From contig CM060963.1 in assembly GCA_030765045.1 (NCBI GenBank), positions 118,481,735 to 118,545,734 of the forward strand: 64,000 nt of DNA. The letters run 5' to 3'. The DNA comes from Tenodera sinensis (lineage: Eukaryota > Arthropoda > Insecta > Mantodea > Mantidae). The position numbers were made by a program, and so were the translations under genes. Below, piece after piece: positions 20,834 to 32,999 of this stretch (its first letter is position 1; each line of letters begins with the position of its first letter). The notes beneath the pieces are model-generated. The model saw only the letters and a list, made by a program, of their open reading frames with translations, searched no databases and was not told the DNA's origin.

Positions 20834-22790
20834 TTGTAGCTTTGGAAAGGTGTTTTATTTACAAACAAAATTATAATTTTGCATATCATGATTCTCACAA
20901 ATATTCTAAACTTTACTCCTCTGTTTCAAATTTTACTAAGGGTGTTTTATTTAAGCATATGTTTTAGTTTTAAGTTGAGTATTGATACCCAGAAAGGTTA
21001 GCAAGTAAATGACTTGCAAGCTTTGTAACACTGAGTGATGTAATTGCAAAGCAATTCATTATAATTTATTTATCATACTTATGAACAGATTAATATTTCT
21101 TAGTTATTTAATGCCTAGTTACAGTTTAGTAAATCTTAAAGATATTCAATATCTAATTATAACATATAAATCTTATTTTTTGATTGTTAATATGAAATTA
21201 GAAACAAATTATCTAATTTTAGAATAAAATATTGTATTAATTGTAGCATTTCTCCCCTTCTGAAACTAAGAATTACTGCTCCACATATTAATATGTTCTC
21301 AGCATAGGGGTAGATTAAGGGGAAGTGACTATTTCTACTCACAATAGGTAGTGTAGCTTTCTACTGAATATGACCCAACAGTGTATATTAAATATACCTA
21401 TTTACTTTACATCCATAGGCTTAAGACTGAAAAATAAATGACAAATATGTAAAATGCATTTGTGAAATGCATCAGCGACTATGATCAGCAAATGCCATTT
21501 CTGTTAAAATTGTTGTATGTATACATTATTTGATATGAATGTCATTATTTCCTGTGAGTATTCAGAATTTTAACTACATTAGATAAGAATAATAAAAATC
21601 TCTTAGCACTCTCAGGGAATTAAAAGCAAATTTTCTTTAAGTTTTGGTACTAATATTTGAATGTTTCCACTAAATTGAAAGTGTAGAATTTCTAGATATT
21701 TCTGAACATTTGGTTATGTATGCAATACTTTTCAGTGACATCAACTATCTGATATATTTCCAGGATGCATGAAATTAGCAAGATATGAATCACTTGGTAG
21801 AGAAAATGCTCATGTATAAGCTAGTAGGTAAGCTCTTCTTTTATATATGCATATATAGCGTGCATGTTTGTGTATGTTAATTATTATTTTTGTACATAGA
21901 TCTCCCACATTCTGTGCAGCCTCTAATTAAAAAAAGTAGCTAAGCTTTTGGAAGAAGCCACATTAAATTGTTTAGTTCTAGAACAAAATTCAGTGTTCAA
22001 TTCACTTTTAAATTCACTTTGATCCTGCATAGAAAGCACTCATGTACTTTCTATAAGATTACAGGCTTTATTTCTATTCTGTATTACAGTGTATAATAAC
22101 ACTAAAAATGAGAAGTTGCTTGAAACAGAAATATATTTCATGCGGTGCAAAAGGAAATATATTTCATAAGAAACAACATTAAAGAAATTAATTAATGAGG
22201 TAGGTGGAAGGTACTGCTTCAGCCATATGCTAATCAAGGATTCTACATGATCAGTATAACAAATATGTCCAATACAATTATTGTCAATAAAGAGCCATTT
22301 TGTGAAAAAGAAACAGTTTGTGTCAAATATGTGGAACCATCTAGCTTCTTGACGAATGGATATAAATGGTCGATTATTTCCCTAGCTGTGGTGCAAATAT
22401 TGTGCAAACAATGCTGTAATGCCTTTTTATCTTAATTCAAATGAATTTAACCACAATTTAATCTTAAAATGTCATTCAAAGTTTAATTTCTAAGAACAAT
22501 GCCATGTTGCATGTGCTCAACCTGTTCTCATGGTGGGAATGTTCCAATGGATGGAAGGTTAGAGGAGGTATTGCCAGCTGTTATTGAAAGTGAGGAGGAA
22601 AGGTAGGACAAGCGACAAATTTGCAGTTCAGGTATAAGAAGAGGTAGAGGCAGGCATTTTAGCTGCCATTTATGACAAGGAGATCAATAGTTTTATTTCA
22701 GCCCAATAATCTACAAAGAATAGTTATTTTATGAAAGAGAAGAGGAAGATTTTTATTATTTGTGTATTAAAGGCATGTTTTAGCTCTAAT
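20834..22790. other. AT-rich stretch, nothing recognised
   Basis: About 2 kb with no supported feature. Confidence 0.4.
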
Positions 22791-22795
22791 GTACA

Positions 22796-22830
22796 ATGAT
22801 GATGATGATGATGATGATGACGATAAGAAG
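22796..22830. repeat. (GAT)n microsatellite
   Basis: About ten uninterrupted ATG/GAT units followed by gacgataag. Confidence 0.9.
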
Positions 22831-22834
22831 AGGA

Positions 22835-25800
22835 AGTATGTCCATTATTAGGGACATCTGTATCGTTTTATGTCAGCATTGTTTTAACCCTAAAATATGT
22901 AGTTTCGATTGATTCATTTGCTGCTTTCGAAACTATGGAAAACTGAATCTTCAACTTCATTATTATTTGAACAAATGTGTCATTTCAGTTACATTCACAC
23001 CTTTCAGGCATCACAGGTGAGGTAGTAGCTCACTTAAGCGTACCACTAATGGTTAACACACTAAGCGAACCGTACCAGTTAACACACTGGGCGAAAATTT
23101 GTTTTTTTTTTACATCAAAGCACACGCTGTTCAGAGGTTTTGTTCACAGTGCTGGCCATGAGGCACCTGCCAGTCAGGTGTTTTGCTTACATCTGAGGCA
23201 GTACTGGTCTGGAAGCACATGCTGGTCAAGTATAACTCGCTGGCATGTGCGAGGACAGCTCAAATGTTGCCATTTATATTACGAAAAAATGAACATTTTT
23301 ACAAAACAATGAAATCTACTGAAATGAAACGTAGTATTTTATATTTCTTACACCTGCATCTATTAGCCAGGTTATTCTGGCCCAAGCAGTACCTTCCGCC
23401 CTGTGTAGTTCCATCTAGTGGAACTTTTGATAAATATACTGAGTACAAACAAGCACTGCATTTAAAGTTTAAGCTTAATAAGTATTGTGAGGTATGAATA
23501 TTTTAAAACTTTCTTTTCAATGTTTCTGCAAATTTTTATTAACATTTTAACCTATAGCATCTGAATCCTATATGTAATCTTGATATGCCTATTTTTACTT
23601 GGCAGTGCAGCTTTAGTAATGTGGTGCCAAGCAATATTTTAAATTCTTTCTTTGTACAAGTAAAGTGAGATACTGATGAAAAATAATGGATTTTGAGAAT
23701 GAACAGAGGCTTTTGAACTGCATGTACAGCAAAAATACAACCATAAGAGGAAACTAGCAGCAACTTTTATAGCACTTAATCAACATAATAATTCACATAT
23801 AAATAAATCTCTTATAAACAGATAAGATATTTGGGATCAAACCAAATTTCCAGTTGATGTTATTTACACAATCTGTCATGAATGTTATAATATTTCAGTG
23901 TAAACTGATGTGTCTGTATTGTTCCTTGTATTTTAGAAAAATATACATGAGGGGTTCTCTAACAAGTGATTCATACAAAGTTTTGATATGACACCAATGT
24001 TCACACTATGAGAAATACTTAACAGCAAACATCACACTCATTTTGTTATAAAACGTCATATATTAAAATGGTTTAATTAACAAAAAATGTTGTGAAAAAT
24101 TAATATTATATGAAAAGCAAATAAATCTCAATGCTCTTCATTAATATTATTTAATGTTCCATTTTTTCATTAAGTTCTTATTTTTTTAGGTACATTTCTA
24201 CTTTTAATTTTCATTTCAATAAAAGCATCAAACATAACAATAACTTATACTTAGCTTTTAGTTAATTTTAATACTCATTTTCTTTCTTTTCATACAATTC
24301 ATTTAGCATTTTCTTCTTAAGATAAAGTTTGTTTTATTGAAGAGGTATTTTTGCGATCCTAGACTAATGTTATATACAATCAGATTGCTACAATTAATTT
24401 GTAATAAATGCAAATAGTTTTGAAAGAACCAGGTATATACATAATGAACCAATACTAACCAAGAATCCTACATTTTTACTTTGCTTTAAAATATGTAAAT
24501 CCAATTAAAACTTTTGCGATGCAGTAAATGCCTCTTTTGGGCACCTCTCTGTTCTGAATTTCTAAATAAAGAAAGTAAAATTTTGTTAAATTACACATTT
24601 TTGTCAATATTAGTGGACTTCTTAGTTGTAAAGTTGAAATATTTTCATTATGAAATAATTTGAGCTTGAGGAAAGTTTGGAAGTTTAGAATGAGAAAGTT
24701 TGAGATATATTTGACATTTCCATTATTAATTGAATTTGTTACAAAAAGTAAGAATATTTACTAAGCTGTTAATAAAGAATGGAATAATAATGTATTTTTA
24801 GCTATATTATGACTCTGTCATATCTGGAAGGTAAAAAAAAGAAAATATTATTAAAATATCAAATACAGACTGTTTAGTTTGAATTTTTTCAGGTTTGCAA
24901 CAGTACATAGGTATATTTTAATGAGATGAATCAAGTAATGTGTTATAAAACTGGAAGAATCTGTAAGCTTTCTTACTGTGTTGTAGTTTTATTGAGGGTA
25001 ATACTTCCAGTGCAGGAGAAAAGGAGTTAACTTCAATTATTTAATAGGTTTTTCATTTAAAGACTGGTAAAAGAACAGAAATAAAAGAAACAATAATGCC
25101 TTTTGTAAACCAACCCAAAACATTTCTTGCAAGGAGAAACACTGGAAGAGTAAAAAAAGAATTATTTGAAAATAAATTGATATTGTAAGGCTTAATAATA
25201 TTAATAAGAAAATTCAATACAACATTACTGTTTGTTTGCAATACCATATGAAGGCAAATTCTAATTTATCAAATGTGGTAAGTGGTTCCTTTCTCCAAAT
25301 CCATAGATAGAAGAGCAGTGTGATTACCTGGGCCTGGATGTTTATGAAATGTCATAGTTTTTGTTTGTGGTTTTTTTCCATGGAAAATGTAAGTGAAGCA
25401 CAATTTTAACAATCATGATTAAAGTTATGCAATTCCCATGGATTATATAGAGTCATATTTTGACTTTTTTAATGTTTTTTGTCATTCTCTTGTTATTTTT
25501 CATATTACAGTCATATTTTCTCTTATTTTTGAATTTTTGTCACGTTTTTATATTTCTATTCCAGTTTGGCATATGTGCTTGCAGTCATCCCAAAGTCCAG
25601 TTTTCACATCTAATTCTTGTCTGTAATATTTCTTACAGTTATCTTTCTTGGAAATGCATGTTTTTGAGAATTTGGGGTTAAGCTGCATGTGCTTTGCTAT
25701 TCTAATTCTTCCTTCTGATTGCCCTTCAAAATGTGACATTTATTTCATTCTGTGCAGAGTTGAGGGTTAGCTCTGGATTGAGCAATTAAATAATTCAAAA

Positions 25801-26064
25801 TGCAACAATAAAATTAATATTATTTATTATTATTTGTGCTAGAATTTTAAAGTAATTTTCAATACAATGTTAATTTAAACAGCATTACAGTTTTGAAGAT
25901 TTTGGACAAATCCCCCAAAAAATTTAGGTCACATTTATCATCATATTTCCTAACTTTTTTCAGGCATAAGTGCTTGCATATTTCTAACATTTTTAGATCA
26001 TAAACACCCAGGCCCTAGTGATCAGGGCATAGAGTTACCTGCCATGCATGTTAAACTGCTATAA
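22835..26064. other. AT-rich stretch, no gene; one GC-richer patch at 22,990-23,280
   Basis: The patch contains a short internal duplication ('gtaccactaatggttaacacactaagcgaa' resembles the next 30 bases) and short open frames without family resemblance. The remainder has no supported feature. Confidence 0.4.
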
Positions 26065-26075
26065 ACAAAGCTGTT

Positions 26076-26326
26076 CCCACCTCTGTAGCATGGTGGTAAT
26101 GTGTCTGCCTCACGTTCAAGAGGTCGAGTTTGAATCTCACTTAGGGCGAGTTATCCTGATAAAGTTTTTTCCAAGGTTTCCCTTAGCCTGAGAATTAGAA
26201 TGTCAGGTAACTTAGAGCTCTATGGACCTCAGGCTCATTTGAGTATCATTTCATTCATTTCATTCATTTCATTCATTTGCCATCCGATATGACACTATGT
26301 TGGAGGATGTTAATTAAAAGAAAAAC
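26076..26326 (+). mobile_element. tRNA-derived SINE, family S1
   Basis: Flanked by a perfect 11-bp duplication, acaaagctgtt (26,065-26,075 and 26,327-26,337). The head has tRNA-like A box ('tagcatggtggtaatgtg') and B box ('gagtttgaatctc') promoter elements. The body includes 'gaatgtcaggtaactta' and a small (TTCATTCATT)n block. It ends in an A-rich tail. A second, diverged copy lies on the minus strand at about 37,925-38,155. It would be transcribed by RNA polymerase III and moved by a LINE. Confidence 0.9.
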
Positions 26327-26337
26327 ACAAAGCTGTT

Positions 26338-29300
26338 AACAGATCACAGTTAATAAAATAAATCCAAATAATGACACTATATTCACAGAAATCAAAATAA
26401 CAGAATATGAAAAAGAAATTTGGGCAAGAGAGTGGCAAAAAGAAATATTGGCAGAATTACTTGCGTGGAATCTGATTTATATTTTCAAAAATAAGCTTAA
26501 TTCCTTATCAGTACCTTGCATGTATAAAAAGCTATGTGAATATGGATAGGTTAGTACAGAGACAACAAATGAGGCATAAAAAGATAGGAAACTTTCAAAG
26601 TGCAAACTGCTGTTTGGGTCAGGCTGAAAAATATCCAGTTACTGATTATGAGATTATGTTTGACAGTCATTGTATATGAGGAGATCAAAATCATGGTGCT
26701 ATAAAACATTATTCCAAAATTAATATAATGATCAATACCAGCTTATTCCCCCACCCTCACGTCTCCTTACTGCAATTATATATTCTGCTTCTGACAATAA
26801 CAGATGAATCAGTTTTAAGGAGATAAAACACAAGTTTCTCTGACCAAGAGTGCACATTAAAACATTAGACCAAAATAAATATGTGACTAATGTACCATGA
26901 CCACATGAATGGCAAAGTCTCTATTCAAGAACATTTATAGGTTCTGTATAATATAGATAAGTACATAAGTACAGTAAATCTGACTTCACTGTCATTAAGG
27001 GACCCAATTCTGATTTGTATATAGGGAAGAGTGCCTCAAAGAGATTGCATGGAAGTGATAAGCTGCTTTGGTTAATGTAAGAAACTCCTGCATATATGTA
27101 ATGAATCCAAAACTGTCAAAATATAAATTGAACAACAATTTTAAAAGTATTTTGAGGAAAGGTATTCTATTTTATAACAATCCTTTCAGCATTATAAACA
27201 GTGTACAATACTACATATGGTTATTTAACACATTCACCTTTCATTTTCATCTTGAAACAAGCACTATCCAAGAGAGCAACATGTAACAATATGTAGACTT
27301 CTTGTGAACAAGGAGCAAATACATATAAGCAGTTTTATCTGGTTCAGCATCACCATTGCATTCATCATTCCACTCCATTTTATAGGATACAAATTATTAT
27401 ACTACAGGAATTTATAAGTGTTTAAAAATATTTGAGAAACACAACTGGACACTCTAATTTGATAATGTGTATCCTGTTACATTCTAACACAGCATTCTAC
27501 ATTTAAACCTCCATGTTCACTGTCTTTGAACATCTTCTAAATTGATCTCACAGTGTGAACAGGTGAAATATTGAGTCAGTAAAGCTACGCTGTTTTATTT
27601 TGGATATTGTTTAAAGCTCTGTAAATTGAATACTCTACATTATTTCCTCTCTGTATTTAATATTTTTGTCTAACCTCTTGCAAAATAGATGACATGTGTA
27701 AGTAATTTAGTTATAATGTTAGAGAGGTTTTAATTTAAGAAAAAATTACTAATCAAACAAAGAAAAAAACAGAAGGAAAATAAATTAGAGAGATAGAGGA
27801 GGAGGAGACTGTATTTTTGTGTACAGAAAAACAAAAGAAATAAAGACATAACAGATTAACTGCTCTTGTGTTACACACATACAGAAAGATTATTTACTAT
27901 TCATTTAACACTTATTTTAGTAGACCAGGTAAGAAACACATGTCTTTAGAATAAATGCTAAATGAAAACGTGAGGCACCTGCTGCAGAGCAAACAGTTTG
28001 GGAGATAAACATTTATTTCCTCCTTGTATTAATAGATTTATAGGCAATGGAGGGCTGTGAGAAAAAAGAAAATCTTTTAAAGTGTAATAATGACCTAAAA
28101 TACAGATATATACAGATATAAATTATTCTGAAAACACATTAATATACATATCTGAGTTTTTGTACTGAGTTTTTGTATTGGAATTGGAATCATATATGTA
28201 TCAATATCTTTAATAATTAATATGAGCATAGGCCTTTAGGAAAAGAGTATCTAGCTGTTAAATTAACAGATAATAAAATTTTATTCTAGATTTGAATTAT
28301 GGTTATTATATTAACTGCTCAGAGGAGAGGCTGCAGAATTAAGTTAACAGTGACTCTGTAATTCTGACTCACAATGGTCATTTTTATCTGAGAGCCAAAG
28401 ATCAACTGGAAGTGGAATTACGAGATAAATTTAACTGTGTTTTCCACAAAGTGCACAAACATTGAGTATCAAGACCTGAAGAGGATAACAGCAGAAAAAT
28501 GAGAAAGACCTGAAAGAAAATATAAAATGAGAAGAATGCTAAAGAAACATCCACAGTTAGTTCATTTGATCATTCAAAATAGTGAATGCATTCATTACAT
28601 TTTGCCTTCTGCAGAAAAGTTAAAATTGTTTTTTTTTAATTGTTCATTATGCAGTAATCTAACCAATGGACGATGCTGCAAGTACAACAAAAGTTTGCTA
28701 GCTCCTGAAGTTTACTTAGCATTTGCTCTTTTGAATGAGGAAAAACTCTTGAGGAACACTTCACCAGCTGGCATATAGTGACAGACCTTAAACCATTGTT
28801 TGCCAAATGTGTACTTAATACTTCCTTTAAGAGGCAGAAAAACAAAATTTATTTTTTTGTATCAGCAAAGAGAGCTTCCCAATTGCCATAAAATTTGAAC
28901 TTGAGCCACTTCACTAACAAGAAACATTCCACTTAGTTGAGTATGAAATTTCATTTGAGTTTCAAGGAAAGCTGGCCAATGTGTCAATGTTCTTTTCATA
29001 AATTGACAAGATTTTGTCCCAAAGTTCTATTTAGAGCCATTTTCTAGCATTGAAGTTTTGAGCAGTTAACTTTGTGTTCAGAGTGTGGTAGGAACATAAG
29101 AATAGGATAAGTCAGGTAAACATCAATAAGCATGAGGGGTAGCATGTGGCAAATGGCTCTCCCCAGTTTGCATAAAGTTGACAAAGCTAAATACCACTAA
29201 GGACAAAAACTCTTTTCAATTTATCAGAACCTCAACCACCTAACCTTGACATCTAAATAAAAGCCCAGCTTAAATGAGTGGAGTGTTTCTTGTAAGATAT

Positions 29301-30406
29301 AACAGCAGTGGAGAGATGACTTGCAAGTATAGTTTTACTGCTAATGTTGCTTTCGAAGGTAGATTTACACCTCAGAGGAAAACTTCTCTAGAACCCTCTT
29401 TATTACCTATCACAGCTTGACAAGATTGCTTTTTTCCCATTGCTCTGTACATGGTTATTACCTTGGGAGTACAGGACCTCCACTCAGTATTTCTACCTCT
29501 TTCTTCTGTTAATAAACAATGAATTGTGAAGTTTCTTTTGGACACATGTATTGCTTTTAAACCAGATTCTTGTAAAACTTAGAAGCACTGAATGATGTCA
29601 GTGATCAGTTCCTCCTACGACCCTTCTTCGGGCAGTGAAGAGGTGAAGCAGTCCTGCAAGTACAAAGTTGTTACCCTATAACTGATATCATTAAATATGT
29701 CCTATTATATGTCCATAGATCTAGAGATGTACAGAGTCAATGACGCTTATACAATTTACATTTATTTATTTGCAGGACATTATGTAATTTATTTTAACTT
29801 AAAATCTCAGCATACTGAGGTGACAGATTCCTAAAGTTGCACTTCATATAACTTAAATTTCAGCAGTAAGTATAATAAAAGAGTGCTGGTATTTAAAATC
29901 TCTCATTTACACCTTTGAATAATGATGGTATTAGAAAATAAATAGTTTACTCAGATGTGCCATATTTAGTTCAAAGAAGACAGAATGCAAATATGTTAAA
30001 TAATAATTAAACATATATTTTCAACAACAGAGAGACCAACTAAACAAGTAAATTAACATGTTTACTGCTTATAGTTAAATCTTCTGCATGTATCAACTAC
30101 AAATGTATTTATTTTCACACATATTTTTAAAATTTAAGCAACTTTTGCCATGTATAGTGACTTTCCAGATAAAAGGCATGTGAAGAAAGAAAAACTAGTT
30201 TCTTTTGTAATTTCATTAGAGTATATCCATACATATTCTATTATCTATTTAGGTTCACTTTCTTATAATTCCAGTGGCTTTCTTCTGTCATTTATGACTG
30301 TTTTATCTAATGCCGTCTTATCTATTTTTACCTTCATATGCTGTTATATAATATGCAAAGGTATGTATAATTTGAGACTAACCAGTGTAAAGCTTTATAC
30401 ATTGCA
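26338..30406. other. AT-rich stretch, no gene recognised
   Basis: About 4 kb. Short open frames (for example 28,527-28,778) show no family resemblance or codon pattern worth calling. Confidence 0.4.
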
Positions 30407-30741
30407 CAGTGACTGTCAAAACTATCTGGACAGGCTTGGTGTGTACATGTAATCTCCTTCTTATTAAAGAAAAAGTAGGCGGTAATTCAAAATTGTTAAA
30501 CTCTGAATTCGATGCACTTCATAGGTACCCTAATAATGCAATTGCAATTTGTAGATGATTTGATGTAGTAGTAATACCTGTTACTCGCTATGAGATTCAA
30601 AGATTTGCTGTTCAATAGTTTTCAATCTGGGAATGTTTACATACTCAAATCATGCTTTGCACTATTATTTGTGGTGTAGAGAGGACCTACTTAGTGCCTT
30701 TCTCACGTGCAAAGCAGACACAAACTTCAGGAGTGAAATTG

Positions 30742-31702
30742 GATGCAGAGGAAAGAATGGTACATTTGAGCAAAGGCAATTGGTGATATTCCATCATGAA
30801 AGAGAAAAAAAATGTGTCAACAAATCGCAGACTTGCTAAATATGAAGAAAAGTACTGTTAATGACATTACCTGTGAATACACATTTGAAGACAGAATCAA
30901 GAATTTGTACCAGACGGTCATCTGAGGGCCCTTGCTAGGAGAGAAGAGAGGGCAGTAATAAAGAAAATCAACAAAGCTGCCTGTGTTTCTTCAACTGTTA
31001 TTGCTGCTGAGACAGAAAGCAAGTTTGGAAAGAAGGTCAGTACAAGTATAATATGGAGGGTACCACATAAGACGATTATCACAAGTGAACTGCAAGAAGA
31101 AAGCCCTATATCAACAAATTAAATAGGAGCAAGGGACAAAGATTTGTTAAGGAGCATATTATCAAAGACATGGACTGGTGGAAGAATGTAATTTTCTGTG
31201 ATGAATCAAAAGCCAATGTTTTTGGCTCAGATGGGTGCAGCCCAATAAAGAGTTTGAAGAAGGGAATATGAAGGTAACAACAAAACATGAAAGGGGACAT
31301 GTAATAGTATGGGGTTGCATGTCGGTTCAAGGAGTAGGTGAGCTCATTATTATAGGCAGAAACATGGACCACCACCAATATCTTCAGATTTTAAAAAATA
31401 ACCCAAGAAAAGTGCAGAAAGTATGGGTATAGGAGATAATGTATGGCTATGGTTGTTATACAATTGTCCCAAAGTTGTGAATTCTCTGCCACAGAGTCCA
31501 AACATTAATCTTATAGAGAATCTGTGGGAACGCTGGAACGTAGCATATGGAAACATCCAGTAAACACCAAACCTGATGTGAAGAAATTACTGTAAGAGGA
31601 ATGGAAAAATTGTCCCACTGCACCACAACCAAGCTCGTGGAAAGCATGCCAAGATGGCTAACTGAAGCACTTCAAAGGAGGGGAAGAATCACAAAGTGTT
31701 AA
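30742..31702 (+). pseudogene. Tc1-type transposase, decayed, second catalytic Asp deleted
   Basis: Frame-shifting translation gives a full-length Tc1 transposase. The N-terminus starts at the ATG at 30,742 with 'GTFEQRQLVIFHHER' (DNA-binding domain). 'FGKKVS' and 'KPYINK' follow. 'DWWKNVIFCDESKANVFGSDG' carries the first catalytic Asp (about 31,170-31,230), then come 'ERGHVIVWGCMS' and 'MDHHQYL'. The stretch that should hold the second catalytic Asp ('xQDNDPKH') is missing between about 31,430 and 31,450, apparently by deletion. 'SPNINLIENLWER' (about 31,498-31,535) has the final acidic region. Multiple stops confirm it is dead. Confidence 0.85.
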
Positions 31703-31891
31703 TATTCCTACAAGAACTCCGTTCTTTCTATTTTTGTTGCAGTTATATTTTGTATCCAAATATTAATGAACGGGCAATTTTGTGTTATTGTAACTAAATT
31801 CATAAGTAGGCGTAGGCTTTCACGGCCGGTGTTTGAAATTCTACAAGAGTCTTCCGGGCTGATTTGCCGTGGTCTGCTGGAGTAACTTGGT

Positions 31892-31932
31892 CCAGACGTT
31901 TCGTCCACTACTGCGGTGGACATCATCAGTGG
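31892..31932 (-). ncRNA. Type I hammerhead ribozyme motif, left PLE-1 terminus
   Basis: On the minus strand: CCA, CUGAUGA, a helix of GUCCAC with GUGGAC, GAAA, then CGUC and UGG. All conserved core blocks are present. The 3' UGG can pair with the 5' CCA (helix I), and ACGU is self-complementary (helix III). See the copy at 32,718-32,758. Confidence 0.8.
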
Positions 31933-32049
31933 CGTGGTCGAAGTCTTCTTGGTGAAGGTACACTTGTGTCTGAGGCGTTGACTGTCTGGGATGCGGATTT
32001 TATACACGGAGGGGTCTTCTCTGATTGGCTCGGGGCTCGCTGAGGCAGT

Positions 32050-32724
32050 GTGGTTGGTGGGAGGGGGCTAGCTGCATCGCTAGCTGCATCGCTGCTCCTG
32101 CTACGCCATAATATCAAGACGGTTTTCAAGCCTACAAGAGAGCTCAACAGTTTACTACGCTCAGCCAAGGACCCGAGGGACCCGCTCTCCTCGGCTGGCG
32201 TATACCGAATCCCCTGCTCGTGTGGTGCAGTATATATTGGTACGACGCTACGTAGTATCAACACCAGACTAAACGAACACAAGAGATGCTGCCGTCTTGG
32301 ACAATTTGAAAAGTCAGCTGTCGCTGAACATGCTATAGAAGCGGAGGGGGAGCATGTCATCAAGTTTCAGGACACCAGCATTCTATCTAACATCTCACAC
32401 TACCATGCTCGACTACAGCGCGAAGCCATAGAAATTTATAAACATGCCAATAATTTCAATAGGAAAGAGGAAGCCCTTAAGCTCAACAAAACTTGGTACC
32501 CCGTCATCGATAACATTAAACAACACAGACAGTCAAGCAACACAAACCAATCAGAATCTAGTAGCGCCCGAGATGCAGCTAGCCCCCTCCCACCAACCAT
32601 ACTGCCTCAGCGAGCCCCGAGCCAATCAGAGAAGACCCCTCCGTGTATAAAATCCGCATCCCAGACAGTCAACGCCTCACACACAAGTGTACCTTCACCA
32701 AGAAGACTTCGACCACGCCACTGA
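32050..32724 (+). CDS. GIY-YIG endonuclease region of PLE-1
   Basis: A 224-codon open frame. In its numbering 'GVYRIPCSC' (50-58) gives the GIY equivalent with the CxC pair, and 'VYIGTT' (61-66) the YIG motif. 'NTRLNEHKR' (71-79) has the catalytic Arg and a His, and 'AVAEHAIE' (90-97) the metal-binding Glu. 'LNKTWYPVI' closes the domain. This is the C-terminal endonuclease of Penelope-like elements, which nicks target DNA. The first 15 or so and last 50 codons are translated inverted-terminus DNA, so the real domain is about 32,086-32,569 and lacks its RT partner. The absence of stops indicates recent insertion. Confidence 0.85.
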   Translation: MVGGRGLAASLAASLLLLRHNIKTVFKPTRELNSLLRSAKDPRDPLSSAGVYRIPCSCGAVYIGTTLRSINTRLNEHKRCCRLGQFEKSAVAEHAIEAEGEHVIKFQDTSILSNISHYHARLQREAIEIYKHANNFNRKEEALKLNKTWYPVIDNIKQHRQSSNTNQSESSSARDAASPLPPTILPQRAPSQSEKTPPCIKSASQTVNASHTSVPSPRRLRPRH

Positions 32725-32758
32725 TGATGTCCACTGCAGTAGTGGACGAAACGTCTGG
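32718..32758 (+). ncRNA. Type I hammerhead ribozyme motif, right PLE-1 terminus
   Basis: Reads CCA (32,718-32,720), CUGAUGA (32,721-32,727), one unpaired U, GUCCAC paired with GUGGAC around a UGCAGUA loop, GAAA (32,748-32,751), CGUC and UGG. The predicted cleavage point is after C32755. Helix III would be only two base pairs (A-U, C-G) with no loop, so the motif should act as a dimer through the ACGU palindrome. The extra U after CUGAUGA is unusual and recurs in the other PLEs here. Hammerheads in PLE termini are an established observation for the group. Confidence 0.82.
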
Positions 32759-32999
32759 ACCAAGTTACTCCAGCAGACCACGGCAAATCAGCCCGGAAGA
32801 CTCTTGTAGAATTTTAAATTCATAAGTTTTATATTTTCTGTGTCATGAAATAAAATGCATATTTATGTTTTATAACTACATGAGTAACTTTACATTCTGG
32901 AGTAACCAAAATAAAGTTTCATATTATTTTTGTTATTATTCTTTTAATCTTAAATATACAGCAGCTATACCTGTCCGAAAAATTCTGATCATCACTGTA

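Larger units (their letters stand above)
31807..32815 (+). mobile_element. Penelope-like element PLE-1, endonuclease between 240-bp inverted termini
   Basis: Flanked by a perfect 11-bp target duplication, aaattcataag (31,796-31,806 and 32,816-32,826), inside a Tc1 element. The left arm (31,835-32,078) is the inverted complement of the right arm (32,572-32,813), nearly identical over about 240 bases. The outermost left sequence (taggcgtaggctttcacggc) is unique to that side. Only a GIY-YIG endonuclease lies between the arms. The arms being so similar, and the exact duplication, mark it as much younger than its Tc1 host. Both arms carry a complete hammerhead core. Confidence 0.92.
30407..32997 (+). 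mobile_element. Tc1-type transposon carrying a nested PLE
   Basis: The right terminus reads inward CAGTGATGATCAGAATTTTTCGGACAGG and sits against TA (32,998-32,999). The left terminus (30,407-30,443) is a decayed match, beginning CAGTGA and keeping TGGACAGG. The interior holds a degraded Tc1 transposase (30,742-31,702). A PLE bounded by an 11-bp duplication occupies 31,807-32,815. Removing the PLE leaves a Tc1 element of about 1.6 kb, the normal size. Confidence 0.88.

Noticed and set aside
28527..28845. Overlapping small ORFs on both strands
   Set aside because: Short, without family resemblance, in AT-rich DNA where such frames are expected by chance.
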